Assembly (NCBI RefSeq): GCF_001563265.1
Contig: NZ_CP005083.1
Coordinates: 1,801,001 to 1,865,000, forward strand
Reading direction: 5' to 3'
DNA length: 64,000 nucleotides
DNA from: Sphingobium sp. TKS
GTDB lineage: Bacteria; Pseudomonadota; Alphaproteobacteria; Sphingomonadales; Sphingomonadaceae
Under the pieces are notes generated by a model. That model made no database searches. It was not told the DNA's origin and saw only the letters and a program-made list of their open reading frames with translations. Each line of letters opens with the position of its first letter. Within the stretch, counting starts at the first letter, position 1. This document shows positions 54,602 to 63,606 of this stretch, one piece after another. Made by a program: the position numbers and the translations under genes.

Positions 54602-55573
54602 ATGCTGAATTCGGCGCTCATGATCCAGTTGCGGCCTGTCATTCTTGGCTTGTTGTTCTTCGCCATCGTCGCGCTGGTTTTCGGCCTGTCGGAGGTTGTC
54701 CTGCGCAATGCGCGGGTGCGCGGGCGGCTCGACCTGGTCGGGGAAGGCGGCAATGCCGCGCAAAATAGCAGCCAGACGCTCCGCGGCGAACGGAACAACG
54801 GCGAGTGGAAGAAGCTCATCGACCGGATCGAGAAGATGGGCATCTCGCTGGTCGACACCAATAATGACAGCCTGCGCCGGCGGCTGATCGCGGCGGGCTA
54901 TGTCTCGCCGGATGCGCCGAAGCTCTTCACCTTTTTCCGGCTGGTGCTGACCTTTACCCTCCCAGGGATTTTCGTTCTGACGTCGCTTGGCAATCCCGAG
55001 CCGCCGACCCCGTTTACCCTCTATCTGGTCGCGTCGCTGCTCGCTGTGTCCGGGCTTTACATGCCGAACCTCTATATTTCGGCAAAGGCGTCCCGGCGAC
55101 AGGAAGCGATCATCAACGGCTTTCCTGATGGACTTGATCTGATGTTGGTCTGCGTCGAAGCGGGTCTGGGTCTTGAGGCGGCGATGGACCGTGTCGGCCG
55201 GGAGCTGGCCGTATCGCATCCTCTGGTATCGGCGGCTTTGGGCAAGGTGGTGCTGGAATTGCGCGCCGGACGCAGCCGGCAGGACGCTCTGCGGCGCATG
55301 GCCGACGATGTTGACGTGGATGAGATTCGCTCTTTCGCGACGCTGCTGATCCAATCCGACCAACTGGGGTCGAGCGTCGGTCAGACGCTGCGCGTATATG
55401 CGTCGGAAATGCGCGAGAAGCGGCGGATGCGTGCGGAGGAAAAGGCGCATCGCCTGCCGGTGCTGTTGTCTGTACCGCTGGTCGCTTGCATGCTGCCAGT
55501 GATGATCGGGGTGCTGATGCTGCCCGCGATCGTCCGCGTGGTGCGGGATATCTTGCCGGTGATGAGCCATTAG
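54602..55573 (+). CDS. tadC: Pilus inner-membrane platform protein TadC
   Basis: A 323-residue partner of TadB with the same four-helix, GspF-domain layout (FPDGLDLMLVCVEAGLGLEAAMDRV, QSDQLGSSVGQTLRVYA, RRMRAEEKAHRLPVLLSVPLV). The gene follows tadB directly. Confidence 0.93.
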   Translation: MLNSALMIQLRPVILGLLFFAIVALVFGLSEVVLRNARVRGRLDLVGEGGNAAQNSSQTLRGERNNGEWKKLIDRIEKMGISLVDTNNDSLRRRLIAAGYVSPDAPKLFTFFRLVLTFTLPGIFVLTSLGNPEPPTPFTLYLVASLLAVSGLYMPNLYISAKASRRQEAIINGFPDGLDLMLVCVEAGLGLEAAMDRVGRELAVSHPLVSAALGKVVLELRAGRSRQDALRRMADDVDVDEIRSFATLLIQSDQLGSSVGQTLRVYASEMREKRRMRAEEKAHRLPVLLSVPLVACMLPVMIGVLMLPAIVRVVRDILPVMSH

Positions 55574-55594
55574 GAATTGAGGGGAGGGGGGACC

Positions 55595-56410
55595 ATGAAC
55601 AAAGCTGTGATAGTAATCGCTCTCATCATTGCGACGACGGCGTGCAGTTCGGGGCAAAAGGGCGTCCTCTCGATCCGGCCCGTCAATCAGCAGTCGAGCG
55701 GCCCGGCGCAGGATGCGCTGGCGCGTGGCGACCTGCTGTTTTCGCGAGGGGAATATGCGCTGGCTCTGGACGCCTTTCGCCGGGCAGTGCGCAACGATCC
55801 GACGGATGCGCATGGCCTGAACGGCGTGGCGATCAGCTATGCGGCCATGGGGCGGCATGATCTGGCGCGTGAATTTTTCGAACTGGCTCTGGCGCGTGCG
55901 CCGCAGGATGCGCGCATTGCTCGCAATTTTGCTCGCAGCCTGTCGGCGCAGGGGCTGAAGGGGGAGGCTGACGCGCTGCTGGCGCAGGCGGGCGCGGGGA
56001 CGGCTGGCATGGTCATGGCCATGCGACCGACATTGGCGCAACTGGCCTCCGCCGCTCCTGCCGCGCGACCGGCGCAACTGGCGGGAGTGGAACTGGAGCG
56101 CGTCTCGCTGGGGGAGGTGCGGTTGCGGACGATGGAGGCGGCGGCCCCTGCCGAACGCGTCAAGCCGCAACTGACGACCCGGATCGTGACCGTGGCCGAG
56201 ACGAAGGCGCAACGCGAACTGACGGCACCGATCATCACTGTTACAAAATCTGAAACGCAGGCGCTGCCAAAGCTCGCCGGGACGGGGGGCGAAGCTGCCG
56301 GTCCGGTCAAGAATGAAAAAACGGCCAATGCGGAGGGCCGCGACGACCTGTTCGAACGGCTCTGGAAAAGCCTTATGCGGCCTGCCGGGCGGAAGGGCGC
56401 GCGGGGATGA
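55595..56410 (+). CDS. tadD: TPR lipoprotein, TadD type
   Basis: A 271-residue lipoprotein: signal peptide ending IATTAC (Cys about 16), then two to three tetratricopeptide repeats (about 40-140; LARGDLLFSRGEYALALDAFRRAVRNDP, given in part) and a long variable tail. TadD-type lipoproteins help the secretin assemble. ATG 55595 follows GGGAGGGGGG; an in-frame GTG/TTG at 55577 is less likely. Confidence 0.88.
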   Translation: MNKAVIVIALIIATTACSSGQKGVLSIRPVNQQSSGPAQDALARGDLLFSRGEYALALDAFRRAVRNDPTDAHGLNGVAISYAAMGRHDLAREFFELALARAPQDARIARNFARSLSAQGLKGEADALLAQAGAGTAGMVMAMRPTLAQLASAAPAARPAQLAGVELERVSLGEVRLRTMEAAAPAERVKPQLTTRIVTVAETKAQRELTAPIITVTKSETQALPKLAGTGGEAAGPVKNEKTANAEGRDDLFERLWKSLMRPAGRKGARG

Positions 56411-57234
56411 TCTGGGCGCTGCTTCTGTCAGCGGCCGTCCCTTCGGCTGGGGCGGTTCCCGCTCTGCCGCCTTCACCGCCGCTGGATTATGCCCGGCTGG
56501 TGGATGAGGCGATCGATGGCGGGCGGGTCATCCAGGCAGATGCGATGCTGACCCAGTGGCGTGCGCATGCCCAAGACAGGGATCTTCAGCCGATCGAGAT
56601 TGCGATTGCGCGCATGGCGCTGGAGAAGCGCCGCGATGAGGAGGCGGCAGCGCGCTTCTCTACGCTCGTCCAGGGTGGGCTCAAGGATTGCCGGGTGGAT
56701 GAGGGCCAGGGGATAGCATTGTTGCGGCTTGGCCGGTCAAAGGAGGCTCTGGATCCACTGCGCCGGGCCGTGGGAGCTTGCGCTGATCGCTGGCGGGCAT
56801 GGAATGCGCTGGGCGTGGCTTATGATCAGGCGCAGTCCTGGGCGTTGAGTTCCGCCGCCTATGAGCGGGCGTTCCAATTGACGGACAAGCCGGCGCAGAT
56901 TCTCAACAATTACGGCCTTTCGCTACTCAAGCAGGGTAAGCCGGACAAGGCGGCGGTGATCTTCGACAAAGCCCGCGAACAGGCGCCGGATGATGTGCGG
57001 ATCGTCACCAATGGCGACACCGCCTATGTCATGTCGGGGCAGGAGATCCGCCGCCGTGCCGCCGACACGGCGGATGAATGGGGACGGCGGCTCAGCAATG
57101 CGGGGCAGGTCGCGATGCGCATGGGCGATTTGCCCAAAGCCCAGGCTTATCTTAGCCGCGCCATGACGGAAGCTGATGGCTTCGTGCCGGAAGCGGCCGC
57201 CGCGCTCGCCACCATGGAGGCTCCACGGCAATGA
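56407..57234 (+). CDS. TPR-repeat periplasmic protein of the Tad locus
   Basis: A 275-residue protein with a signal-like N-terminus (IWALLLSAAVPSAGAVPALPP) and tetratricopeptide repeats (about 45-200; for example RAWNALGVAYDQAQSWALSSAAYERAF, split here, and NNYGLSLLKQGKPDKAAVIFDKA). It probably forms a scaffold with the preceding TadD-like lipoprotein. It overlaps both neighbours by 4 bases, so it is part of the pilus operon. Confidence 0.82.
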   Translation: MIWALLLSAAVPSAGAVPALPPSPPLDYARLVDEAIDGGRVIQADAMLTQWRAHAQDRDLQPIEIAIARMALEKRRDEEAAARFSTLVQGGLKDCRVDEGQGIALLRLGRSKEALDPLRRAVGACADRWRAWNALGVAYDQAQSWALSSAAYERAFQLTDKPAQILNNYGLSLLKQGKPDKAAVIFDKAREQAPDDVRIVTNGDTAYVMSGQEIRRRAADTADEWGRRLSNAGQVAMRMGDLPKAQAYLSRAMTEADGFVPEAAAALATMEAPRQ

Positions 57235-57755
57235 TCAAGGATGTGGTTCTGTTGGCCGTTTCTCTCCTGTTGATCGCCGCGGCGGTCGAGGACATGGCGC
57301 GCCTGCGCATATCCAACATCTTTCCGTTGTTGGTCGTTGGCCTCTATGCGGTCTGGGTTGCGGTGACGGGTTGGGAAAATGATATCTGGCGCAACGGCAC
57401 CGTCTTTCTGGCGGTGTTTGCGCTGGGCTGCGGCTTGTTTGCAATGCGCTGGATGGGCGGCGGCGACATCAAGCTGATGAGCGCCTGCGCCCTCTGGTTC
57501 GACTGGCAGGGGGTCGTTCCCTGGTTCGTCTACATCACCGTGGGTGGAGGCATATTGGCGCTGCTGATCATCGCCGGACGCCGGATGGTGCCGCAAAGCG
57601 TGCGGGAAGGTTCCTCGGTCGCGCTGTTCGCGCAAAAGGGGCCGATACCCTATGGCGTGGCGATCGCGCTTGGCACGATCATGGCGCTGTATATGGTGGG
57701 GCCGAATCCCAGCGGGGTCGCGCGCTTGCCTGATTTCATTCAGGGGCTGCGCTGA
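57231..57755 (+). CDS. cpaA: Prepilin peptidase CpaA (TadV)
   Basis: A 174-residue membrane aspartic protease of the type IV prepilin peptidase family. The two catalytic Asp lie in VEDMARLRISN (residue about 21) and in the GxGD-type motif MGGGDIKLM (about 80). Four to five transmembrane helices. It lacks the methyltransferase domain, as usual for Tad peptidases. It is the last gene of the pilus operon, though cpaA comes first in many other bacteria. Confidence 0.92.
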   Translation: MIKDVVLLAVSLLLIAAAVEDMARLRISNIFPLLVVGLYAVWVAVTGWENDIWRNGTVFLAVFALGCGLFAMRWMGGGDIKLMSACALWFDWQGVVPWFVYITVGGGILALLIIAGRRMVPQSVREGSSVALFAQKGPIPYGVAIALGTIMALYMVGPNPSGVARLPDFIQGLR

Positions 57756-57780
57756 AGCTTTCGGCGGTTACTCGCCAGAA

Positions 57781-57860
57781 GCGGACGTTTGATAATATCG
57801 TCATCCCAGCGTTGGCTATGCCGCCCTTCGGGCCGCTGGGATGACGGAAATGATGTCCGC
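57781..57860. repeat. REP-type palindrome between convergent genes
   Basis: CGTCATCCCAGCG (57799-57811) pairs with CGCTGGGATGACG (57834-57846); outer GCGGAC/GTCCGC extend the symmetry. The last 16 bases repeat the sequence at 30324. It probably ends transcription of the pilus operon and of the opposite regulator gene. Confidence 0.7.
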
Positions 57861-57880
57861 CTTCCACCCCTTTTGGGCTT

Positions 57881-58540
57881 TTACTGCTCCATCCCGACGG
57901 CAGGCATTTCGCTGTCCATCGTCATCATCATGATGATCAGCTCCGAGCGCGACTTGATGTTGAGCTTCTGGAAGATGCTGTGCAGGTGCACCTTCACCGT
58001 CCCCTCCGTCAGCCCGCAACGCCCGGCGATCTCCCGATTGCGCAGGCCCGCGCGGATCAGGCCGGCAATTTCCAGCTCGCGATCCGTCAGCACGGCGAGC
58101 ACATTGGTGTCATTGGCGGGCGCGGAAATGCTGTGCACCAAGGCCTGTTCCATGACGAAAGGCGCGATGCTCTTGTTGCCGCCCATGACCTGCTGAATGC
58201 AGGACAGCAGGTCGTTGGGGTCGCTGTCCTTCAGCACGACGCCGTCGACGCCCAGCTTGATCGCTTCCAGCGTCTGTTCCGGACGGATATGCACGGTCAT
58301 GAAGATGACCGGCACCGTGCTGCCGCTGCCCCGGATGGCGGAAAGGATCGCCAGGCCGCCGCCGCTCTTCATGCTGACGTCCAGGATCAGCAGGTCCGGC
58401 TCGCCCGCCTGCATCCGTTCCAGTGCCTCTTCCACCGAGCGGGCGCAGAACAAGATGTCATGGCCGTGGGAATTCAGGAACTGCGCCATGCCATCCAGGA
58501 AGATCGGATGATCGTCGACTATCGCAATCTGGGCCATCAT
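57881..58540 (-). CDS. NarL/FixJ-family response regulator
   Basis: A 219-residue regulator: receiver (about 3-120) with acidic DD at 9-10 and phosphoacceptor Asp54 (LLILDVSMKSGGG), and a LuxR-type helix-turn-helix (about 145-205; LTDRELEIAGLIRAGLRNREIA, in part; LTEGTVKVHLHSIFQKL). It overlaps the kinase gene by 4 bases and forms a two-component pair with it. Its place beside the Tad locus suggests control of pili, which is inference. The C-terminus is Met-rich. Confidence 0.9.
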   Translation of the reverse strand: MMAQIAIVDDHPIFLDGMAQFLNSHGHDILFCARSVEEALERMQAGEPDLLILDVSMKSGGGLAILSAIRGSGSTVPVIFMTVHIRPEQTLEAIKLGVDGVVLKDSDPNDLLSCIQQVMGGNKSIAPFVMEQALVHSISAPANDTNVLAVLTDRELEIAGLIRAGLRNREIAGRCGLTEGTVKVHLHSIFQKLNIKSRSELIIMMMTMDSEMPAVGMEQ

Positions 58541-60255
58541 ATCGGAGACCTTGGTAAAGAGGAGGGTAACCTGATCGAAATAAGTGAATTCATGCTTAAG
58601 TTATGAAAATACGCCGTTCCGCCGATCTTGCCCAGTCGCTTCATGATCGACTGCGACTGGAGTTCGAAATCCCCGGTATAGCTTTCTTTGGCGATGGCCT
58701 GCGGTCCCGGATTATCCTTCAACGCGATCAATATTTCATCGTCGACCTGGGCGATCGAGACAGTGATGTGGCGCGCATGGGCATGTTTGACGGCATTGGC
58801 GGCGGCTTCGCGGATCAGATATTCGACTTCCGCTGCCGTTTCGGCCGATACGATCATGGAGCGCTCGACCAGGTTCAGGCGGCAGTCGATCGCCCATTGC
58901 AGCGCGATGAAGCGGCAGCAGCGTTCCACCTCCCGACCCAGGTCGACATCGCTTTCCGCCGGAACCGGACTTTGCTGGCTGAGCAGGCGGCGCAAATGGG
59001 CCTGTTCGGCCGTCACCAACTCTTCCATCGACTTGAGTTCCGCCAATTTGTCGGGAATGCCGGCATCGGACATGCCGTGGATCGTGGTCACGAGCCGGAC
59101 GCGCAGCGCCGCCAGCGTTTGCAGCACGCTGTCGTGCAGATCGCGGCTCAGCGCCTGACGCGCTTCGGCAAAGGTCCGCTGGCGCCAGGCGAGGAAGAAG
59201 AAATGCCGCTCAAGGAAAAGGTCGATCCCTTCCTGTATGCGCAGGCACCGCAGCAGCAAGGCGGGCGACCAGCCATGGCTTGTCCCGATGAATAGCCGCC
59301 CGCGCAGTTCGCCGGCCTGGACGTGGAAACTCACGCCCTGGCCGGGGCCGAACACGTCCGATATGGTTTCGGTCAGGTCCGCCGCGCGCTCGTTGCGCAA
59401 TATGCCGAGGCGGCTGCGCAGCAGTAGCCGGGGCGATTGGGTGGAATAGAGGAAGGGCGCTTCCCGCGGCGTCACGTTCGACAGGCCGTCAATCTGCTTT
59501 TGCGGCAGGAGGAGATGGCGCACGCCCTCCGCATCGGCCAATTCGCAATGGACGGCGGTATCGTCCGTCATTTCCCAGACGAACGCGCAATAGCGGGAAT
59601 TCATCAATTGGGAGACCTGCTCCACCAGAAATTGCGCCAGCGATTTCTGGAAGGAGAGGCCGACGCCCTGGAGCCGCTCAGTCCAGCTTATCAACCGCTG
59701 CTCCAGGATGTTCATGCTCAACATGGATGCCGCGATGACACAGCCGATGACGATGGTCAGGCTGTCGATGGCGCGATCCACCGCTGGTACATGCCGCGCC
59801 GAAGCCCATGCTTCATAATAGCCGCGCGCGATGAAGGCGACGACCAGGCAGAGCCCCAAAATGACAAGAGCCCCCCGGCCGAACCTGTCGGATGCCGACC
59901 ATGCGACGAAGAACAGGCATCCCAGCGCCGCGATCTGCAAGGGTTCGCACAGCACGATGATCGTCAGGAAGATGATCAGGTCGAATATCAGGAAAATGGG
60001 CCGCAGCAGCAGCCCCAGCGGCGGCGTCAACGAATTTTGGGCGATGCTGATCGCCGTCCATGTCCAGACGGCCGCCTTCAGCAGCAACGCCGTATGAGCG
60101 AAATCCGGCTCATTGTTGAACATGGCAGCGATCTGCCAGATCGAGGCAGCCGCAAAGGCGACACGGGATATGGCAAAACCCAGCGTCGGTGAACGTCCGA
60201 GCCAAAGCACCAGGTGGTCCATCGCGGACGATGACGCCAAGGGCATGTGATACAT
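58537..60255 (-). CDS. NarX-type sensor histidine kinase
   Basis: A 572-residue kinase with five to six transmembrane helices in about 25-190, a GAF-like region (about 205-350), His374 in SRDLHDSVLQTLA, and a HATPase_c domain with N-box REAAANAVKHAH. The first ATP-lid motif reads DNPGP instead of DNGxG, a possible weakening. I start it at ATG 60255; the frame stays open to 60522 but the extra residues do not look like protein. A paralogue lies at 40157. Confidence 0.88.
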   Translation of the reverse strand: MYHMPLASSSAMDHLVLWLGRSPTLGFAISRVAFAAASIWQIAAMFNNEPDFAHTALLLKAAVWTWTAISIAQNSLTPPLGLLLRPIFLIFDLIIFLTIIVLCEPLQIAALGCLFFVAWSASDRFGRGALVILGLCLVVAFIARGYYEAWASARHVPAVDRAIDSLTIVIGCVIAASMLSMNILEQRLISWTERLQGVGLSFQKSLAQFLVEQVSQLMNSRYCAFVWEMTDDTAVHCELADAEGVRHLLLPQKQIDGLSNVTPREAPFLYSTQSPRLLLRSRLGILRNERAADLTETISDVFGPGQGVSFHVQAGELRGRLFIGTSHGWSPALLLRCLRIQEGIDLFLERHFFFLAWRQRTFAEARQALSRDLHDSVLQTLAALRVRLVTTIHGMSDAGIPDKLAELKSMEELVTAEQAHLRRLLSQQSPVPAESDVDLGREVERCCRFIALQWAIDCRLNLVERSMIVSAETAAEVEYLIREAAANAVKHAHARHITVSIAQVDDEILIALKDNPGPQAIAKESYTGDFELQSQSIMKRLGKIGGTAYFHNLSMNSLISIRLPSSLPRSPI

Positions 60256-60432
60256 GGCGAAATTTGTCCCCCGACAAGTCCCCAGCGATAATTGTGGGCA
60301 TGACCTGATGGAAAAGCAACTTATATCGAAAGGCAGAAGACTGCGAAACCGCGATTCTGCACGATTTCGGGACAATATGATCCATGCAGGGCGCGGATGG
60401 CGCGGCGGGCCATTGGCCGATATGAAGGCGGC

Positions 60433-61167
60433 ATGGCGACGCTGATCACCCCGGCCCTTGTCTGCGCCCTGCGGGCCCATGGCGAACATGGCGCGATCGC
60501 GCGGCTGTTGACGCCCGACCATGGCCTGCTGCCCGGCTATGTGCGGGGTGGGCGCTCGCGTCAGATGCGTCCCGTCCTGCTGCCGGGCAATGCCGTCAAG
60601 GCCGAGTTTCGCGCCAGGACGGAGGAGCAGTTGGCCGGGCTAACCGTCGAACTGGACCATAGCCGCGCGCCCCTGTTGGCGGAACCGTTGCCGGCGGCGG
60701 CGATCGATTGGGCCTGTGCGCTGACGGCGGTCGCCTTGCCGGAAGGAACGCCCTATCCGGCGCTCTACCAGGCGCTGGACGGCGTGCTGGGCGCGGTGGA
60801 GGCGGCGCCTGCGGCAAGAGGCTGGGCGGTGGCGCTGATCCGTTATGAATTGTTGATGTTGGCCGAGCTGGGTTTCGGACTGGATCTGACCCGCTGCGCA
60901 GCGATGGGCGGCAATGACGATCTGGCCTATGTCAGCCCGCGCAGCGCGGCGGCGGTCAGCCGCGCGGGCGCCGCCGGTTATGAGGATCGGCTGCTGCCCT
61001 TGCCCGCTTTTCTGCTGGAGGGCGGGGCAGGGGATTGGCCTGCCATATTGGACGGCCTGCGATTGACTGGCTTCTTTCTCGAACGGTCCGTACTCACGGA
61101 TTGGCGGATCGATGTGCTCGCCGCGCGGGAGCGGTTGGTTGACCGGTTGAAAAGAGCGGTTGCCTAA
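60433..61167 (+). CDS. recO: DNA repair protein RecO
   Basis: A 244-residue recombination mediator. An N-terminal OB fold ([20 protein letters not shown], then GGRSR) is followed by a helical C-terminal domain (about 80-240; [18 protein letters not shown]). The family's zinc-binding Cys set is not complete: only one Cys is seen at the expected place, as in many alphaproteobacteria. RecO loads RecA onto SSB-coated DNA. It is divergent from the kinase gene. Confidence 0.92.
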   Translation: MATLITPALVCALRAHGEHGAIARLLTPDHGLLPGYVRGGRSRQMRPVLLPGNAVKAEFRARTEEQLAGLTVELDHSRAPLLAEPLPAAAIDWACALTAVALPEGTPYPALYQALDGVLGAVEAAPAARGWAVALIRYELLMLAELGFGLDLTRCAAMGGNDDLAYVSPRSAAAVSRAGAAGYEDRLLPLPAFLLEGGAGDWPAILDGLRLTGFFLERSVLTDWRIDVLAARERLVDRLKRAVA

Positions 61168-61225
61168 ACGCTTGCGCTTGCGGGTAGGGCTTCATAAGGG
61201 GCGGCACGAAGCGTTCTTGTTGTCG

Positions 61226-61267
61226 CATTTTCCGAGTCATCGGCCGTGAATGGCCGATTTGAAAATG
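61226..61267 (+). promoter_or_regulatory. Leader hairpin before leuB
   Basis: A perfect 7-bp stem ATCGGCC/GGCCGAT (61239-61258) lies inside an outer pairing CATTTTC/GAAAATG (61226-61232 with 61261-61267), 9 bases before the GAAGGAG ribosome site of leuB. No Leu-rich leader peptide is visible. It may modulate translation or be a weak terminator after recO. Confidence 0.4.
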
Positions 61268-61293
61268 CTGGTGAGTTTGAAGGAGTTGCCCCC

Positions 61294-62340
61294 ATGTTGA
61301 TCGCCCTGTTCCCCGGAGATGGCATCGGTCCCGAGATCGTCGCTCAGGCGAAGCGCGTGCTGGATGCGCTGGCGATCCCCGGCATCACCTATGAGGAAGG
61401 CCTGGTGGGCGGCGCGGCCTACAAGGCGGTCGGCCATCCGTTGCCGCCGGAAACGCTGGACCTCGCCAGGCGCGCCGATGCGGTCCTGTTCGGCGCGGTG
61501 GGCGATCCGGATTGCGACTCGCTGGAGCGGCATCTGCGCCCGGAACAGGCGATATTGGGCCTGCGCAAGGAACTCGGCCTCTTCTCCAACCTGCGCCCGG
61601 CCAAGGTCTTCCCCGAACTGGCCGATGCCTCCGCGCTCAAGAAGGAGGTGGCAAGCGCCATCGACCTGTTGATCGTGCGCGAAACCAATGGCGACGTCTA
61701 TTTCGGTGAGAAGGGCATGCGCAAGACGCCCGAAGGCCTGCGCGAAGGCTATGACATCATGTCCTATAATGAGGAGCAGGTGCGCAAGATCGCCCATAGC
61801 GGTTTCCAGGCGGCACGCGCGCGCCGGGGCAAGCTCTGCTCGGTGGACAAGGCCAATGTACTGGAAACCAGCCAGCTCTGGCGCGATGTGGTGATCGAGG
61901 TGTCGGCGGACTATCCCGATGTCGCCTTGAGCCATATGTATGTCGACAATGCCGCGATGCAGCTCGTGCGCAATCCTGGTCAGTTCGACGTGATCGTCAC
62001 CGGCAATATGTTTGGGGACATCCTTTCCGATCAGGCGAGCATGTGCGTCGGCTCCATCGGCATGTTGGCTTCGGCCACGCTCAACGACAGCAATCAGGGC
62101 CTGTATGAGCCGATCCACGGCTCCGCGCCCGATATTGCCGGGCAGGGCAAGGCCAATCCGCTGGCAACGGTCCTGTCGGCGGGGATGATGCTGCGCTACT
62201 CGCTGAACTTGGCCGATCAGGCCGACCGCATCGAAGCCGCCGTCGCCAAGGCGCTCGCCAATGGCGCGCGCAGCTTCGATCTGGGCGGCACGATGAGCAC
62301 GGTCGAAATGGGCGATGCCGTGCTGGCGGCGCTGGTCTGA
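61294..62340 (+). CDS. leuB: 3-isopropylmalate dehydrogenase
   Basis: A 348-residue NAD-dependent enzyme that oxidatively decarboxylates 3-isopropylmalate in leucine synthesis. It has the substrate loop ([18 protein letters not shown]), catalytic Tyr in [13 protein letters not shown], metal Asp in [14 protein letters not shown], and the NAD motif [25 protein letters not shown] precedes the ATG. Its length is normal (about 350). metZ follows 24 bases later. Confidence 0.96.
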   Translation: MLIALFPGDGIGPEIVAQAKRVLDALAIPGITYEEGLVGGAAYKAVGHPLPPETLDLARRADAVLFGAVGDPDCDSLERHLRPEQAILGLRKELGLFSNLRPAKVFPELADASALKKEVASAIDLLIVRETNGDVYFGEKGMRKTPEGLREGYDIMSYNEEQVRKIAHSGFQAARARRGKLCSVDKANVLETSQLWRDVVIEVSADYPDVALSHMYVDNAAMQLVRNPGQFDVIVTGNMFGDILSDQASMCVGSIGMLASATLNDSNQGLYEPIHGSAPDIAGQGKANPLATVLSAGMMLRYSLNLADQADRIEAAVAKALANGARSFDLGGTMSTVEMGDAVLAALV

Positions 62341-62364
62341 ATATTGGGGTCTGAGGGTAAGCAC

Positions 62365-63573
62365 ATGAAGCGCAAGAGCGGGCAGAACCCCGAAATCACC
62401 AAGCACTGGCGTCCGGCCACTCTGGCGGTGCGCGGCGGCAGCGCGCGCAGCGAATGGGGGGAAACCTCCGAAGCGCTGTTCCTGACCAGCGGCTATAGCT
62501 ATGACCGGGCGGAAGACGCCGCGATGCGCTTCGCGGGCGAGCAGCAGGGCATGACCTATTCCCGCCTCCAAAATCCTACGGTGGAGATGCTGGAACAGCG
62601 CATCGCTTTGCTGGAAGGCGCCGAAGCCTGTCGCGCGACCGCGACCGGCATGGCGGCGATGACGGCGGCCCTGCTCTGCCAGCTTTCGGTGGGCGACCAT
62701 GTGGTGGCGGGCAAGGCGCTGTTCGGTTCCTGCCGCTGGCTGACCGACACGTTGCTGCCCAAGTTCGGGATCGAGGCGACCACCGTCGACGCGACCGACA
62801 ATGCGGCGTGGGAAGCGGCGATCCGCCCCAACACCAAGGCCTTCTTCTTCGAGACGCCCGCCAACCCGACCATGGATGTGGCGGACCTCGCTGCGATCTG
62901 CGGCATTGCGAAGGCGCATGGCATCGTCAGCGTCGTAGACAATGCCTTTGCGACGCCCGCGCTCCAGCGGCCGATGGAATTCGGGGCGGACGTGGTGGCC
63001 TACAGCGCGACCAAGATGATGGACGGGCAGGGCCGCGTTCTGGCGGGCGCGATCTGCGGCACTGAAGATTTCATCATCAACACGCTGCTGCCGTTCCACC
63101 GCAACACCGGGCCGACCCTCAGCGCCTTCAACGCCTGGGTGGTGCTGAAGGGACTGGAGACGCTCGACCTGCGCATCCGCCGCCAGAGCGAGAATGCGCT
63201 CAAGGTCGCCAAATTCCTTGAGGGGCGCGTGGCGAAGGTGCTCTATCCGGGCCTCGAAAGCCATCCGCAGCACGCCCTCGCCATGAAACAGATGGAGATG
63301 GCCGGTCCCATCTTCTCGCTCTATGTCGGCGGCGGCCGCGCGGAGGCGCACGGCCTGCTCAACGGCCTCGAACTGGTCGACATCAGCAATAATATCGGTG
63401 ACTCGCGCTCGCTGATGACGCACCCGGCCTCCACCACCCATTATGGCATGGCGGAAACGGCGCGGCTGGAGGTCGGCATCACCGAGGATATGCTGCGCCT
63501 CAATGTCGGCCTGGAAGACCCGGACGATGTGATCGAGGATCTCGATCGCGCGTTGAAGTCGATAGGCCGTTGA
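62365..63573 (+). CDS. metZ: O-succinylhomoserine sulfhydrylase
   Basis: A 402-residue PLP enzyme of the Cys/Met metabolism family that makes homocysteine from O-succinylhomoserine and sulfide. The PLP-binding Lys lies in YSATKMMDGQGRVLAG; the phosphate-binding and aromatic stacking regions include GMTYSRLQNPTVEMLE and ATGMAAMTA. The C-terminal RLNVGLEDPDDVIEDLDRAL is typical. GAGGG precedes ATG 62365; TTG 62344 is a weaker start. It probably shares an mRNA with leuB. Confidence 0.93.
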   Translation: MKRKSGQNPEITKHWRPATLAVRGGSARSEWGETSEALFLTSGYSYDRAEDAAMRFAGEQQGMTYSRLQNPTVEMLEQRIALLEGAEACRATATGMAAMTAALLCQLSVGDHVVAGKALFGSCRWLTDTLLPKFGIEATTVDATDNAAWEAAIRPNTKAFFFETPANPTMDVADLAAICGIAKAHGIVSVVDNAFATPALQRPMEFGADVVAYSATKMMDGQGRVLAGAICGTEDFIINTLLPFHRNTGPTLSAFNAWVVLKGLETLDLRIRRQSENALKVAKFLEGRVAKVLYPGLESHPQHALAMKQMEMAGPIFSLYVGGGRAEAHGLLNGLELVDISNNIGDSRSLMTHPASTTHYGMAETARLEVGITEDMLRLNVGLEDPDDVIEDLDRALKSIGR

Positions 63574-63606
63574 CGGATAAGGGGTGAAAGGCGCATTTCT
63601 TACCTT

